DNA of 64,000 nucleotides from a virus: the IMG/VR virus record IMGVR_UViG_3300036791_000458, positions 1 through 64,000 of that record; one strand, 5' to 3'. The notes below the pieces were generated by a model. The model had not been told where the DNA came from. It did no database searches and worked only from the letters and a program-made list of their open reading frames with translations. Positions 44,484 through 53,553 of this stretch are shown one piece after another; within the stretch, counting starts at the first letter, position 1; each line of letters opens with the position of its first letter. A program made the translations under genes and the position numbers.

Positions 44484-47410
44484 AGAACCTGTCTCAACTG
44501 AGGATAAGCAGTTTTCAATTGCAGGAAGGCAGCTTTCTCATCCACATCCCCGCGAATGTAAACCGTATCTGAATCCGGATCGTATGCACAGAATTTTTCG
44601 AAGCTGGAAAGGTCGCCTAGTTCCGGATGAACGAATTTGCCTTTCTCTATTTCCTTACTCATCCAAATAATTTTGGTCATTGAACGACCAAAGTTTTCAA
44701 CTAGAACTGAACCATCACTCTGTAACACGTAACGCTTCATCACGTGTCCCATAGTAACGCCCTTCGGCGCGATTCCCCATTTATTCTGGAAGTCAACTGC
44801 CTTTGTCAGAGCAGTACCTATATCAACGTTCAAACGATGAACTGGCATCGTAGTAGTTCCGTACTTTGACCTCACGTCATTCACGATAGTCGCAGCCCAC
44901 CTGTGGTGACCATCAAGCACGTAATTGTCTTTAGTCACAAATATAGGTGCTTCTGTTAACTTACCACTTTGAAGACTTGCAGCCATTCCGCTGACCTTCC
45001 AACCGTCTAACTCTCCTTGTGACGCTCGTAGATGTGACGCAAGAACGGTTTCATCTGTAGACGTGATTCCTTCGTCTTCAAGCGACCTGATAAATTGGGG
45101 GGCTAAATCAACGTATGCAGTCTTTAAATCCGCGCTCTTGGGCAGAAGTGCTGCGGCAAGTGAACCGGGCGCGGGTGAACCCGACAACTGTGGCATGTCT
45201 ACTCTTGGAATACCCAAGTTATCTTGGGCGAATAGGTTGGTTCCCGGAACCGATACTGCCGCGAGATTCCAGTTGGGAACTGTCTTACCTGCGGCCTTTG
45301 CCGCATCACCTTCTGCCTTCATCTTCTCAACTAGTGTCGCGATTTCATCCGGTTGATCTAGGGTGACATGCTTACCTTCGCCTATTAGTCTCTGTGCTTT
45401 TTCTAAGTCCTTTCCACACGCAATGGGATTCGAACGGGAACCGGGTTCGTGCGATGGCGCGTCATGAGATGCTGTGTAGTCTGGTACGCCACCTTTACCA
45501 TTTGAACTTGAACTACTCTTACTTTCGCTTCCGCCTCCGCCGTTACTGGTGAACTGTCCGCCACCTGATTCTCCTGCTGGTACTCGCGCTTGATCCTCTG
45601 AGTACTTCAACAGTTCATAGCCACCAGAGAAAGCAGAGTATAGTTCTAGTCCGCCTTCTACTTTCTCCTGCTTGTGTTTCACGTTGACGTTTACATTGAC
45701 GTTTGCACCGGGTTGCTTCTGTTTATTTCCCTGCTGTAACTGAGGTGGTTGCTTACCAGTCTTACCATTGTTCTGCTGATTTTTAGGGGAAGAGCCGCTA
45801 GCGCCGGATATCGCATCCTGATTCTTCCCCTTATCCGAGCCAGCCCCTTGTTGGTTTGGCCCAGAACTTGACTTACCGTTTCCTTTTCCGTCTTTGCCCT
45901 GTCCCGGTTCACCGGGTTTACCGAAACCACCACCACCAAACGGTGACGCGCCCGGTTGTGGAGGCGGTGTGTCCAACGGGATAAAGCCAGAAACTCCAAA
46001 CACTCCGAGCTTATCTGCATTTGGGTCGGGATATGGATCATCACCACGTCTTTTTCTAGTTTCGTTTATAGTGTTGATTTTTCCGGTAAGCAATCCATCG
46101 ATCTGTGCTTGCTTCAATGGATCAGTTTCTCTTTTGTCCTTGTGCGCGAATTCGTAGTCATCGCTTAACCCCATCTTCTTGATGATTTCGTTGTTGATGT
46201 CAACAACGAAGTTAAGCATTGGTTCTAGTCCTTCTTCATCAGCACTGTCTGACGCGACTTGAGCAGTCGCTCTATTCATCATTTTCTGGAACGCTTGAGA
46301 CGATACACTAAACGCGTAACAAACTATCTGAGCAAGCCATTCATCGATAGGGTCTTTGAGTAGTGCTTCTTTTGAGAAGACTACATTTGGGCGCGCATCA
46401 GTTGTACTCCCGCCATATCCGGGAAGGAAAGTTAAGCGACGACGCTTCGCGATATCGCCCACCATGATAGAATCGAACCACTCTTGAATCTCACGAATAC
46501 GATTCGGTTGCAGAGACGCGGGTAGAAAACATAGTGCTTCCGGTATGTTTCCGTCCGAATAGTATTTGCTTATGAACTCCTGCCTTTTTAGTCCGATACC
46601 AATCGTGATTAGTATCTGCTCAACTGGCGGATATCCGTAACGCCTATGTGTTCTTTCGTTCCTCATGACGTACAACATATCGTCGGTAGTCAAGTTACAA
46701 GCAGGGATTCCATAGACAACCTGTTGATACGCGACATCTGGTGAAGGCGGGGTCAAACCTTGATCGGTAATCACGCGTGAAACAGTTCCGCCATCGAGCG
46801 GATGGACTGACGCGATTTTCTTCTTTTTATCGCGCTCAAGATATAACGCTATCGCGTCAAGCACGAAGCAATCTTCCATCCATAGTCTTTGCCACTGTCT
46901 GTAGTTATGATAGCCATCTGGGCACGCGAAAAAAGCAGTAAGTGCTTTTATGTTCTTGTCTTCTGCTGCAGCCTTTTCTCTAGTTGCGTTTGAGTCACCT
47001 GCCTTGGTCTTCAAACGAATTTCCCAAGGGACACGAGCTATTTGATCTTTGCGCGTCTCAATAACTAAGCGAAGTATGTCCCAAGAGTCTGCAAGTGTTC
47101 TGAGAATGTCGAAGTCAATCCCGCCCTTATCATCACCGGGAGTCCAAAGCATGTTCTCACCGGGTATGAACGCTCTCTGTCTTGGGCGATAGGTAGGAGG
47201 CGCAACGGGCCTCATGGGTTGAAGCGCGGAGAACCAATAGTTGTTCGCGATATCTTCAACTGTCTGACTACCGCCTGGCGCAAGTATCTCACCTAAACCA
47301 AGCATTTGAACGCTCTGAGGAACTTGAGTAGAAGGCGATGCTCCCAGTGCTCGCACCTGCGGGGTCAACCGCTGTTTGACAGCGTCTTTAAAATTACTCT
47401 TGCCTGCCAT
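44480..47410 (-). CDS. Portal protein with C-terminal cargo linker and ParB-like domain
   Basis: 976 aa, about twice a normal portal. Residues 70-460 are the portal core (WDILRLVIETRKDQIARVPW, RNERTHRRYGYPPVEQILIT, DPIDEWLAQIVCYAFSVSSQ). Residues 480-600 are a disordered Gly/Pro/Gln/Asn linker ending NVNVNVNVKHKQEK. The cargo linker KYSEDQARVPAGESGGGQF is at 602-620. Residues 710-890 hold a ParB-like domain, with NLGIPRVDMPQL and YVLDGHHRWAATIVND (DGHHRW at 833-838). ATG 47410 was chosen because earlier ATGs lie inside a terminator-like hairpin. The ParB-like part may act on DNA or nucleotides inside or after leaving the head. Confidence 0.85.
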   Translation of the reverse strand: MAGKSNFKDAVKQRLTPQVRALGASPSTQVPQSVQMLGLGEILAPGGSQTVEDIANNYWFSALQPMRPVAPPTYRPRQRAFIPGENMLWTPGDDKGGIDFDILRTLADSWDILRLVIETRKDQIARVPWEIRLKTKAGDSNATREKAAAEDKNIKALTAFFACPDGYHNYRQWQRLWMEDCFVLDAIALYLERDKKKKIASVHPLDGGTVSRVITDQGLTPPSPDVAYQQVVYGIPACNLTTDDMLYVMRNERTHRRYGYPPVEQILITIGIGLKRQEFISKYYSDGNIPEALCFLPASLQPNRIREIQEWFDSIMVGDIAKRRRLTFLPGYGGSTTDARPNVVFSKEALLKDPIDEWLAQIVCYAFSVSSQAFQKMMNRATAQVASDSADEEGLEPMLNFVVDINNEIIKKMGLSDDYEFAHKDKRETDPLKQAQIDGLLTGKINTINETRKRRGDDPYPDPNADKLGVFGVSGFIPLDTPPPQPGASPFGGGGFGKPGEPGQGKDGKGNGKSSSGPNQQGAGSDKGKNQDAISGASGSSPKNQQNNGKTGKQPPQLQQGNKQKQPGANVNVNVNVKHKQEKVEGGLELYSAFSGGYELLKYSEDQARVPAGESGGGQFTSNGGGGSESKSSSSSNGKGGVPDYTASHDAPSHEPGSRSNPIACGKDLEKAQRLIGEGKHVTLDQPDEIATLVEKMKAEGDAAKAAGKTVPNWNLAAVSVPGTNLFAQDNLGIPRVDMPQLSGSPAPGSLAAALLPKSADLKTAYVDLAPQFIRSLEDEGITSTDETVLASHLRASQGELDGWKVSGMAASLQSGKLTEAPIFVTKDNYVLDGHHRWAATIVNDVRSKYGTTTMPVHRLNVDIGTALTKAVDFQNKWGIAPKGVTMGHVMKRYVLQSDGSVLVENFGRSMTKIIWMSKEIEKGKFVHPELGDLSSFEKFCAYDPDSDTVYIRGDVDEKAAFLQLKTAYPQLRQVL

Positions 47411-47436
47411 ACTGTATCTCAATTCTTTTTTTGAAA

Positions 47437-47472
47437 GGGGTGAAAAGATCATGCCACCGAATCTTTCACCCC
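47437..47472 (-). terminator. Hairpin before the portal gene
   Basis: GGGGTGAAAGAT pairs with ATCTTTTCACCCC with one bulged base, loop TCGGTGGCATG. It separates the small membrane protein gene from the portal gene and would mask earlier portal ATG codons. Only a short U tract follows (CUUUC), so a weak terminator or processing site. Confidence 0.5.
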
Positions 47473-47502
47473 TCATTCGATGCTACGTAAGGCAACCAAC
47501 TC

Positions 47503-47748
47503 CTACACGGGAGAAAGACGTAGCACGCGAAAGGTATCACCCGCGAATTTCAGTCCACTACCACCACCCACCAGTTGTAGCAGGAAGATGATAACACAAA
47601 TTCCAGCGACGACCAGCAATACCACCTTGCCAATTTTTTGGAATTCCGGTGGCAGCAGGGTGAGGATGTAAAACGCGACTGCAATCGCAATCACAAAAAC
47701 CAGAAAGTAAATCAACATCGTTACTATAGGCATCATAAGCAAAAGCAT
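47503..47748 (-). CDS. Small two-helix membrane protein, holin candidate
   Basis: 81 aa with two hydrophobic helices (MLIYFLVFVIAIAVAFYILT and KVVLLVVAGICVIIFLLQLV) joined by LPPEFQKIG. Size and topology fit a class II holin, and an amidase gene lies 1.2 kb upstream in the same operon. Other small phage membrane proteins look similar, so the lysis role is inferred from context. Confidence 0.55.
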   Translation of the reverse strand: MLLLMMPIVTMLIYFLVFVIAIAVAFYILTLLPPEFQKIGKVVLLVVAGICVIIFLLQLVGGGSGLKFAGDTFRVLRLSPV

Positions 47749-47770
47749 AATTTAGCTCCTTTTCTCCAAA

Positions 47771-48250
47771 TCAGTTAACCTTGATTTCTACCTTCGGCAC
47801 TGGTTTTGTACCGTTGACAGTAGTCAAGGAAACTTGTTCTGGGGAACTTGTTGCCCAAGGTACATCTGGTACTTCAGGCCTTTGGACTGCCATAGGTTCG
47901 TGGAACACCTTCCACTTGTCAGTTGAAACAACTGGTGCTTCGGGCCAATTTGCGTGACATCTAGCACACGTGTGTAACAGTCGCTCAAAGATTGCGTCAT
48001 ATACTACTTCATGTTTCTTGCGACACCCACACGCGGGACACATCGCCTTATTCGACACTTTACGTATCGCAAAAAAGCGAATGTAGATTCGTATGTATAC
48101 CGACAAGAACAAACGAGCGAACCATAAGAACGGACTGAGCAAGAAAAGTAATACGGGCCACACGTATTCCCACACCTTCGCCCAGAATTCTTTTACGCGA
48201 AGCGTAAAAGGTATTGGCACTACGTAGTCATATCTTGAAGGGGGAATCAT
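47771..48250 (-). CDS. Membrane protein with zinc-ribbon motif
   Basis: 159 aa. A hydrophobic segment near residues 28-60 (VWPVLLFLLSPFLWFARLFL) is followed by a C-P-A-C-G-C ... C-A-R-C-H zinc ribbon at about 71-98, then a Pro/Val-rich tail. Located in the lysis region next to the holin candidate. Function unknown; the membrane plus zinc-ribbon layout suggests a membrane-anchored interaction protein. Confidence 0.65.
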   Translation of the reverse strand: MIPPSRYDYVVPIPFTLRVKEFWAKVWEYVWPVLLFLLSPFLWFARLFLSVYIRIYIRFFAIRKVSNKAMCPACGCRKKHEVVYDAIFERLLHTCARCHANWPEAPVVSTDKWKVFHEPMAVQRPEVPDVPWATSSPEQVSLTTVNGTKPVPKVEIKVN

Positions 48251-48259
48251 CTAGTTATT

Positions 48260-48511
48260 TTATCCTCGTCTCATGACCGGAACCATTTGTAGTACTGCGA
48301 TTCCAGTCTGATCTACTACCTTCGCCCACTGATAGAAATTGGAATCAAACAAAACGATTGCAGACTTCCCTGTAACGGGAAACGCGTCATTGCTCTTTAC
48401 CATCGTCTCTGCTTCAGTCCGGCTACAATGATGGTGGTGAAGGCAATTAGGAAAGTCACCCGTCTCATTCCAACGTCGAACATCACGATGCCTTAGTTTA
48501 CAGACTGACAT
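48260..48511 (-). CDS. Small hypothetical protein with HHHH/Cys motif
   Basis: 83 aa; the start overlaps the preceding gene by 19 bp. The N-terminal half has C-L-H-H-H-H-C-S-R, a possible metal site, and SAIVLFDSNFYQWAKVVDQT follows. Not recognised. Confidence 0.55.
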   Translation of the reverse strand: MSVCKLRHRDVRRWNETGDFPNCLHHHHCSRTEAETMVKSNDAFPVTGKSAIVLFDSNFYQWAKVVDQTGIAVLQMVPVMRRG

Positions 48512-48726
48512 TTTGGTTCTTCTGCGTCAACCAATTGTAGAAGTCGCCTACCTTCGTCTATAAGCTGTCGCATCTCCCCAATGGTAAGGTCATCGATTGG
48601 TTTGTGCGCGGCTTTTAGTTCTTTTGGAAACTCAAACTCAAAACCAAACTTGCGCTCTTGTTTGATGTATGCAAGAACAAGCATTAGCTCTGTTTTGACT
48701 TTCTGCCTTAGGTCAACATGCTTCAT
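48493..48726 (-). CDS. Small helical hypothetical protein
   Basis: 77 aa, mostly helical (RQKVKTELMLVLAYIKQERK, TIGEMRQLIDEGRRLLQLVD). Overlaps both neighbours by a few bases, suggesting coupling. Not recognised. Confidence 0.55.
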   Translation of the reverse strand: MKHVDLRQKVKTELMLVLAYIKQERKFGFEFEFPKELKAAHKPIDDLTIGEMRQLIDEGRRLLQLVDAEEPKCQSVN

Positions 48727-48911
48727 TTTATTTCAAGATAACCAGTATGCCCAATCGTTCCGGGTACGTACTCATCTTTGAACGTTTGATTGAGCAATTC
48801 TTTCAGTTCGTGTACCCACTCAAGAGGTGGAACTGTGGCACAGGTGATAGACATCTCTATCGCGTCAAATAGAACCGAAATTCTTTCTGCGCGTACTGGA
48901 TCATTTGCCAT
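48723..48911 (-). CDS. Small hypothetical protein
   Basis: 62 aa; starts MANDPVRAERISVLFDAIEM, predicted helical with PPLEWVHELKELLNQ. Stop overlaps the next start (ATGA-type). Not recognised. Confidence 0.55.
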   Translation of the reverse strand: MANDPVRAERISVLFDAIEMSITCATVPPLEWVHELKELLNQTFKDEYVPGTIGHTGYLEIK

Positions 48912-48914
48912 GCT

Positions 48915-49559
48915 TCACTTCTTTAACGTGACACGTGAGGGTGTAACCGCGACTTTTGGTTTCTCTTCTTGTTCTTGTTCTTGTTCTTGTTGTTTAGTCG
49001 CGTTGACAATCTGATCGATGAAATACTGCTTGTCTACGTTCACACCGGGACATCTACTATCCCCGTACCCGACTCCCTGTCCTGCCTTTGGGTCATCCTT
49101 GTGGAGTCGCAAAGACTTTGGGTCAAGTTTAGAGTGACGTGTTAGAGATATTAGCGCGGAGATTGTATTGTCTCTGACAATGTCGCTTAATGGTTCAACG
49201 TTGTAGTCGCCTACCATCTCAACGCCATAGCTAATATCGTTCCCTGTCATAGTGTGTGAACCGGGACAAGTCAAAGGGGTGAACACCCAAATGCGATCAG
49301 CGATAAACAGATGTGGCCCACCATTTAAGCGAAGCTGATCACGATAGTATTTCTCCATGTTCATCAACCGTTGCTCGACTGTCACCTCACCCGATGACCA
49401 ATGGTCAATACCGGGATGAGATTCGGTGAAGCGCGGGATGAACGTATTGTGTAGCACAATAAACTCAGGTTTCCATCTGTAGTCTTCGAGACGAAGACTG
49501 CTGACGTATGCATCAAACTCTTCTGCATCAAATGAGCGATTAACTATTCCATACCACAT
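48915..49559 (-). CDS. Endolysin: N-acetylmuramoyl-L-alanine amidase (Amidase_2 type)
   Basis: 214 aa. EFIVLHNTFIPRFTES gives the first zinc His, GGPHLFIADRIWVFTPL the second part of the site, ISYGVEMVGDYN the conserved G-V-E strand and LRLHKDDPKAGQG with DSRCPG the final His region: the Amidase_2/PGRP pattern. A C-terminal Gln/Glu-rich tail (KQQEQEQEQEEKPKV) is odd for an endolysin. Cuts the amide bond between peptidoglycan sugar and stem peptide at lysis. No signal peptide, so it needs a holin; the 81-aa protein downstream is a candidate. Confidence 0.8.
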   Translation of the reverse strand: MWYGIVNRSFDAEEFDAYVSSLRLEDYRWKPEFIVLHNTFIPRFTESHPGIDHWSSGEVTVEQRLMNMEKYYRDQLRLNGGPHLFIADRIWVFTPLTCPGSHTMTGNDISYGVEMVGDYNVEPLSDIVRDNTISALISLTRHSKLDPKSLRLHKDDPKAGQGVGYGDSRCPGVNVDKQYFIDQIVNATKQQEQEQEQEEKPKVAVTPSRVTLKK

Positions 49560-49699
49560 GTTTTTATCCGGCTTTCTTAGACACGAATTCTTACATCGGC
49601 AACTTGCCAGTAGACTCTAAGAGTAGCTGGTTTACATCTGCTACATAGACGATTGCTTAAGTCACTAGTTAAGAGTCAAGAACTCGCAACTTATTGTTT

Positions 49700-51571
49700 T
49701 TAGTCTAGTGGCATTAGATCGCTTCCGACATAGACCGCGTTTCCAATACCAGTCGCGCCACACGCATTACACTTCCAACTGTTGTCTGCATACTGAGACA
49801 AGAATTTGTTCGGACATCTTGGGCAAACATCCGGCTGTTGCTTCGATGTCATGACCTTTCCCAAAGACTTGATACCAGTTTTACTTTGCAATTCTTCTTT
49901 GTTGGTTGCCATCTTCTCAATCCATCCCCCGCTATCTTTCTGTAGATCAGATAGCTCTTTCTCACGATCTACTGAATTGATTATTTCGGTAGGGGTGAGA
50001 CCGGACTTCCGCTCTTTCTCTTCTCTTGCTTTTTTGATCTTTTCCGCGTCCTGTCCCCACATCTCAATCAAGCCATGTAATCCACTTTTCGCGAAAGCGA
50101 GCATGATACCTTCTGCTCTATCTGGCGATTTAATGCCACGCGCTTTCGCGTCCGCCTTTGATTCGATCACTGTCTGGCCACGGGGATTCGGTTTCCAGCG
50201 AATAGTAGTCAACTGACCTTTTGCGACATCGTCATCTAGTCCATTGACATCTCCTGCTTCGAACCTCAAACGAAGTCCCCAGTACAATTCCGCTTTGAGT
50301 AAAAAGAAATGCTCTTTGTCTTCTGGCGACTCACCTACATTGACATCTGACACCGGATAACCTTCGTCCTCAAGATGACGCGCTAGGTAATAACCAATTC
50401 CTGCGGAATCCACATTGACGTTTTCAAGATAGTCTTTGTAGGGCATCAATCGCTGTATCAGTTCCCCTCGTGGGTCGGGATCGGGCCACGCTTCAAGTAG
50501 CATGATGTCGCTTTCCACTCGAATACACAAAGTGGTTTCGTCCTCACCCGGCCCTGCAACGTCTATACCTGCTGATGCTTTCGCTTTTCCATCTCGTAGT
50601 TTTGCCCAGACTTTTTCCCTGTCTACTTCGCGATTCGATGCTTGATCTAGCCATGACAAGAATAAAAGCGAGTCTTCTGCTTGTTCCGGGAACTCGCCAA
50701 ACACTCTTGACTGGACAAATGGATTATTGATTCCAAGCGATCTAATCATCTGGTACACCCAGCGACGGGATATCAGATGAGGCACGGGTGAGATGTCCAA
50801 CTCATCCGGGGTCATCTTGATTAGTTGCGTAGGAGTCAAACCTTGTAGATTGGGCGTGTCAAAGGCAGAGATGGTAATCTTCGCATCCCAGAATTCACGA
50901 TCAGAGTGAAACGCGTTGTAGAAGTCACCGCCTACGATTGTAGGGTTACCTATAGCTAGCAATCGAACGTTACCGGATGCCATCAATCCTTCAATCGCTT
51001 TCCATATCTTCGGAACTACTCCGGGTGCTTCATCTAGGATGACTAAAATGTTCTTTGCGTGGAATCCTTGGAACTTAACGCCTTCGTCCTGATGTTCAAT
51101 GTTAGTGGTAAATCCTAAGGCGTAGCGTTTTGGCCCTATCTTTAGCTGAGTCAGAATCGGTTTGGGAAACGGATACTTGCTTCTACCAACTGCTGCATGT
51201 ATCTCTGCCCAAAGTAGTTTTTCTACTTGGTTCTTCGTAGGCGCAGTAGTGATTACTATTGCTTCTTCCCATCTCGCGAGAAAATGTAGGGTAGCTAATG
51301 CAGCGATGAAAGTCTTCCCGGATGAATGGCATGCCTTGACTGCGGTCTTTCGCTTAGTGTCGATAGAACGAAGTATCTCTTCTTGCTTTTCCCACGGGAT
51401 TGAATCTAACCAGACTTTGCTAAACTGGACTGGATCAATAAGCGTTTCTCTGACCTTCTGAGATTGCTCTGCTGTAAGTTTGCTGGGATCAATCGTGGGC
51501 GTATTCAGGGAAGAAGGGGGCGGGTTGGTTGGGGTTAGTCTCGCTCTGACGTTCTCACTAGTGAAAGGCAA
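49700..51571 (-). CDS. terL: Terminase large subunit with C-terminal zinc ribbon
   Basis: 623 aa from a probable TTG at 51571. ATPase motifs: KTAVKACHSSGKTFIAALAT (Walker A-like) near residue 75 and ILVILDEAPG (Walker B) near 180. Nuclease part: ASAGIDVAGPGEDETTLCIR at about 313-332, with further acidic residues at VNVDSAGIGYYLAR and SPDRAEGIMLAFA. The last 60 residues add a zinc ribbon (CPRCPNKF ... W-K-C-N-A-C-G), unusual for terminases. Motor that packages DNA through the portal. Confidence 0.88.
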   Translation of the reverse strand: MPFTSENVRARLTPTNPPPSSLNTPTIDPSKLTAEQSQKVRETLIDPVQFSKVWLDSIPWEKQEEILRSIDTKRKTAVKACHSSGKTFIAALATLHFLARWEEAIVITTAPTKNQVEKLLWAEIHAAVGRSKYPFPKPILTQLKIGPKRYALGFTTNIEHQDEGVKFQGFHAKNILVILDEAPGVVPKIWKAIEGLMASGNVRLLAIGNPTIVGGDFYNAFHSDREFWDAKITISAFDTPNLQGLTPTQLIKMTPDELDISPVPHLISRRWVYQMIRSLGINNPFVQSRVFGEFPEQAEDSLLFLSWLDQASNREVDREKVWAKLRDGKAKASAGIDVAGPGEDETTLCIRVESDIMLLEAWPDPDPRGELIQRLMPYKDYLENVNVDSAGIGYYLARHLEDEGYPVSDVNVGESPEDKEHFFLLKAELYWGLRLRFEAGDVNGLDDDVAKGQLTTIRWKPNPRGQTVIESKADAKARGIKSPDRAEGIMLAFAKSGLHGLIEMWGQDAEKIKKAREEKERKSGLTPTEIINSVDREKELSDLQKDSGGWIEKMATNKEELQSKTGIKSLGKVMTSKQQPDVCPRCPNKFLSQYADNSWKCNACGATGIGNAVYVGSDLMPLD

Positions 51572-51577
51572 TTTATT

Positions 51578-51790
51578 TTAATCTCTCGCTAAGTCTTCCA
51601 ATCTGACTTCACGTGAATATCCGAACTTGTCTTTTAATATTATTGTGCCACCATCGTGAACGTGGGCGGCTAGAATTCCCCATGTGTTCATCGCCTTAAA
51701 CGCCATGGCATCAAGCGCGCTCATCTTCTCAAAGAGACGCGCATTGAAGTTGATCTTATCCGGGTCTGCTATAGTAACTACTGCTCTCAT
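51578..51790 (-). CDS. Small hypothetical protein upstream of terL
   Basis: 70 aa with AGGTGAAGTC before the ATG. Segments AVVTIADPDKINFNARLFEK and AMNTWGILAAHVHDGGTIIL are seen. Not recognised; co-transcribed with the large terminase. Confidence 0.6.
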   Translation of the reverse strand: MRAVVTIADPDKINFNARLFEKMSALDAMAFKAMNTWGILAAHVHDGGTIILKDKFGYSREVRLEDLARD

Positions 51791-51798
51791 GACTTCAC

Positions 51799-53466
51799 CT
51801 ATTCTTCCTGCTTGTGAGCATTCCTTGATGCTTGTTGAGCAACATATGATGCTCTTCTTTTCTCGCCCATCGATGAATCATCATTCGCGTGAATTTTTGC
51901 AGCATTCGCGTGAGCTTCTCCGGCAGATGCATGATTTTCCCAGTCTGCGCTTCTTCCAGCAGCATCATGTTCTCCACCTCTTGCATAGTGGTAGGCACTT
52001 GCTGCTTCGTGCTCCTTTTTAGTAGACGCGTTTTCTGCTTTACCACCACTTCCAGCAGGATATCTACCAGAACCCGGCCCACCTTTGAAGACTACTTCTT
52101 CCCTACCAGTCGATGCTTTGTAGAGAGTAGTCGCGTCTTGTGCTTTAAGCGAAGATTGTTCTTTGTCGCGAGCATCCCATGACGAATCATGCGCGACTCT
52201 TGACGCGACACGTGCCTTCTCACTCATCGAACCAAGTTCATCTTTTGAAGGCGTGTCCGCTCCAGTTTTCAAATGTGCCTTGTAGGCAGCGGCATGAAGA
52301 TCGGCTGCATTTTGATGAGCATCAGCCGCGTCATTGTATGCTTTCATCCCAGTACGTTCTGCGATTTGCCGCGAACCACGTGCCATGATCTGATGGTGTT
52401 GCGCGGCATCAGCATGTGCTTTGGCGCTATCTGCGCCCAAGGCATTATGAATCACTCGTTCTCTCGCAGCTTCTCCCGCTGACGAACTACCACCACTTCC
52501 TGCGGGATACCTGCCGGAACCCGGCCCGCCCTTGGTCATTCCAGTCCCCAAGTTTTCAACCGGGATTCCGGCAGGAATGTTGTCTGCTCTCACGAATCGC
52601 TCAACATCGGACTTATATGGAATCGATGGATTCGTCCTCATGCCGTTGACGAAGTCTTTCACCAGACTACATTCTGACGCGTCCGGTGTTGACTGTGACA
52701 TCTGTTGAATGAATGATCGCTCAGGTACTTTCCCATGCGCGAGCATACTTGCTTGACGAGCAAGAGATGAAGGCGGCTGGACTCCTTCTGAACCAAGTGA
52801 TACCGCGTGCTCGTGCGCGTATGCCGCGTTAAAGTGCTTTTGCGCGTCCGAGTCTCTTCCTTCTGTTTGAAGTGTCGCGCCTACTCTTCGATGATACTTT
52901 CCTGCGCGTTTATGAGCATCAGTAGTTTGCGCGTTCTCTGATGCAATTTGATCTGCAAGGAAACTACCATTCTCCAAACGGGGCTGATCGGGCGCGTACT
53001 TGTTTACTTTGCCACCTGTTTGTTTAACGAATTGCTCAACGAAACTCATGTTACTCTCCCTTTTTCCCACCTCTCCGGGTTTAAGTTGCGTCGGTTCTTT
53101 TCTTGGCTTAACTAGAAAAGCATGAACTCCTATAGAAGAATTGTTTGCGTCAGTAGAAAGTCCCTCTCTGGTATGAGGATACTTTCCACCTTCTGTAATT
53201 ACTCGCCTATGAAGTTCCGCTGCGTGCTCATGAGCGTTCTGTCTCTGTCTTTCCGCGGCGACCAAGTTAGGACGATTCGCGTACATGTTCGCTTCTCTAT
53301 CATGATAGTTCGCAGCTTCCTCGTGTTCTGCATCAGTACTCGCGCTCGAACACTGCTTCATCTTCTCTTCGGTATCTTGCTCACACTCATCGAAGTGTTC
53401 ATGATCAGGTCTCGCGTTACCCGTATCGCCTCCGTACTGGTAAATGTAATTCTCAAGTAAGCTCAT
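51799..53466 (-). CDS. Modular His/Ala-rich protein with KGGPGSGRYPAGSGG linkers (internal virion protein candidate)
   Basis: 555 aa with at least four helical His/Ala/Glu-rich modules (AERQRQNAHEHAAELHRRV; DAHKRAGKYHRRVGATLQTE; AYNDAADAHQNAADLHAAAY; NHASAGEAHANAAKIHAN). The modules are separated by two copies of KGGPGSGRYPAGSGG (312-326 and 461-475) and one NKYAPDQPRLENGSF (about 155-169), relatives of the cargo linkers further downstream. SFVEQFVKQTGG and SFIQQMSQST show internal duplication. Linkers of this type occur in phage head-associated proteins. It may be packaged in the head or bind DNA. Confidence 0.6.
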   Translation of the reverse strand: MSLLENYIYQYGGDTGNARPDHEHFDECEQDTEEKMKQCSSASTDAEHEEAANYHDREANMYANRPNLVAAERQRQNAHEHAAELHRRVITEGGKYPHTREGLSTDANNSSIGVHAFLVKPRKEPTQLKPGEVGKRESNMSFVEQFVKQTGGKVNKYAPDQPRLENGSFLADQIASENAQTTDAHKRAGKYHRRVGATLQTEGRDSDAQKHFNAAYAHEHAVSLGSEGVQPPSSLARQASMLAHGKVPERSFIQQMSQSTPDASECSLVKDFVNGMRTNPSIPYKSDVERFVRADNIPAGIPVENLGTGMTKGGPGSGRYPAGSGGSSSAGEAARERVIHNALGADSAKAHADAAQHHQIMARGSRQIAERTGMKAYNDAADAHQNAADLHAAAYKAHLKTGADTPSKDELGSMSEKARVASRVAHDSSWDARDKEQSSLKAQDATTLYKASTGREEVVFKGGPGSGRYPAGSGGKAENASTKKEHEAASAYHYARGGEHDAAGRSADWENHASAGEAHANAAKIHANDDSSMGEKRRASYVAQQASRNAHKQEE

Positions 53467-53553
53467 CTACTTTTCTTTCTAAGCACGAACAAAATTTGAT
53501 TTCTGAACCTAATTTTCTCCCCGGTGGAGATTTTCCAGTCGAAGACTACTTTT

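Noticed and set aside
47411-47476. Longer portal start (22 extra residues)
   Set aside because: The extra codons lie inside a strong hairpin and do not resemble portal N-termini.
49560-49699. tRNA-like look of the gap upstream of the amidase gene
   Set aside because: No T-arm consensus, no acceptor stem pairing and no CCA; only short stems.
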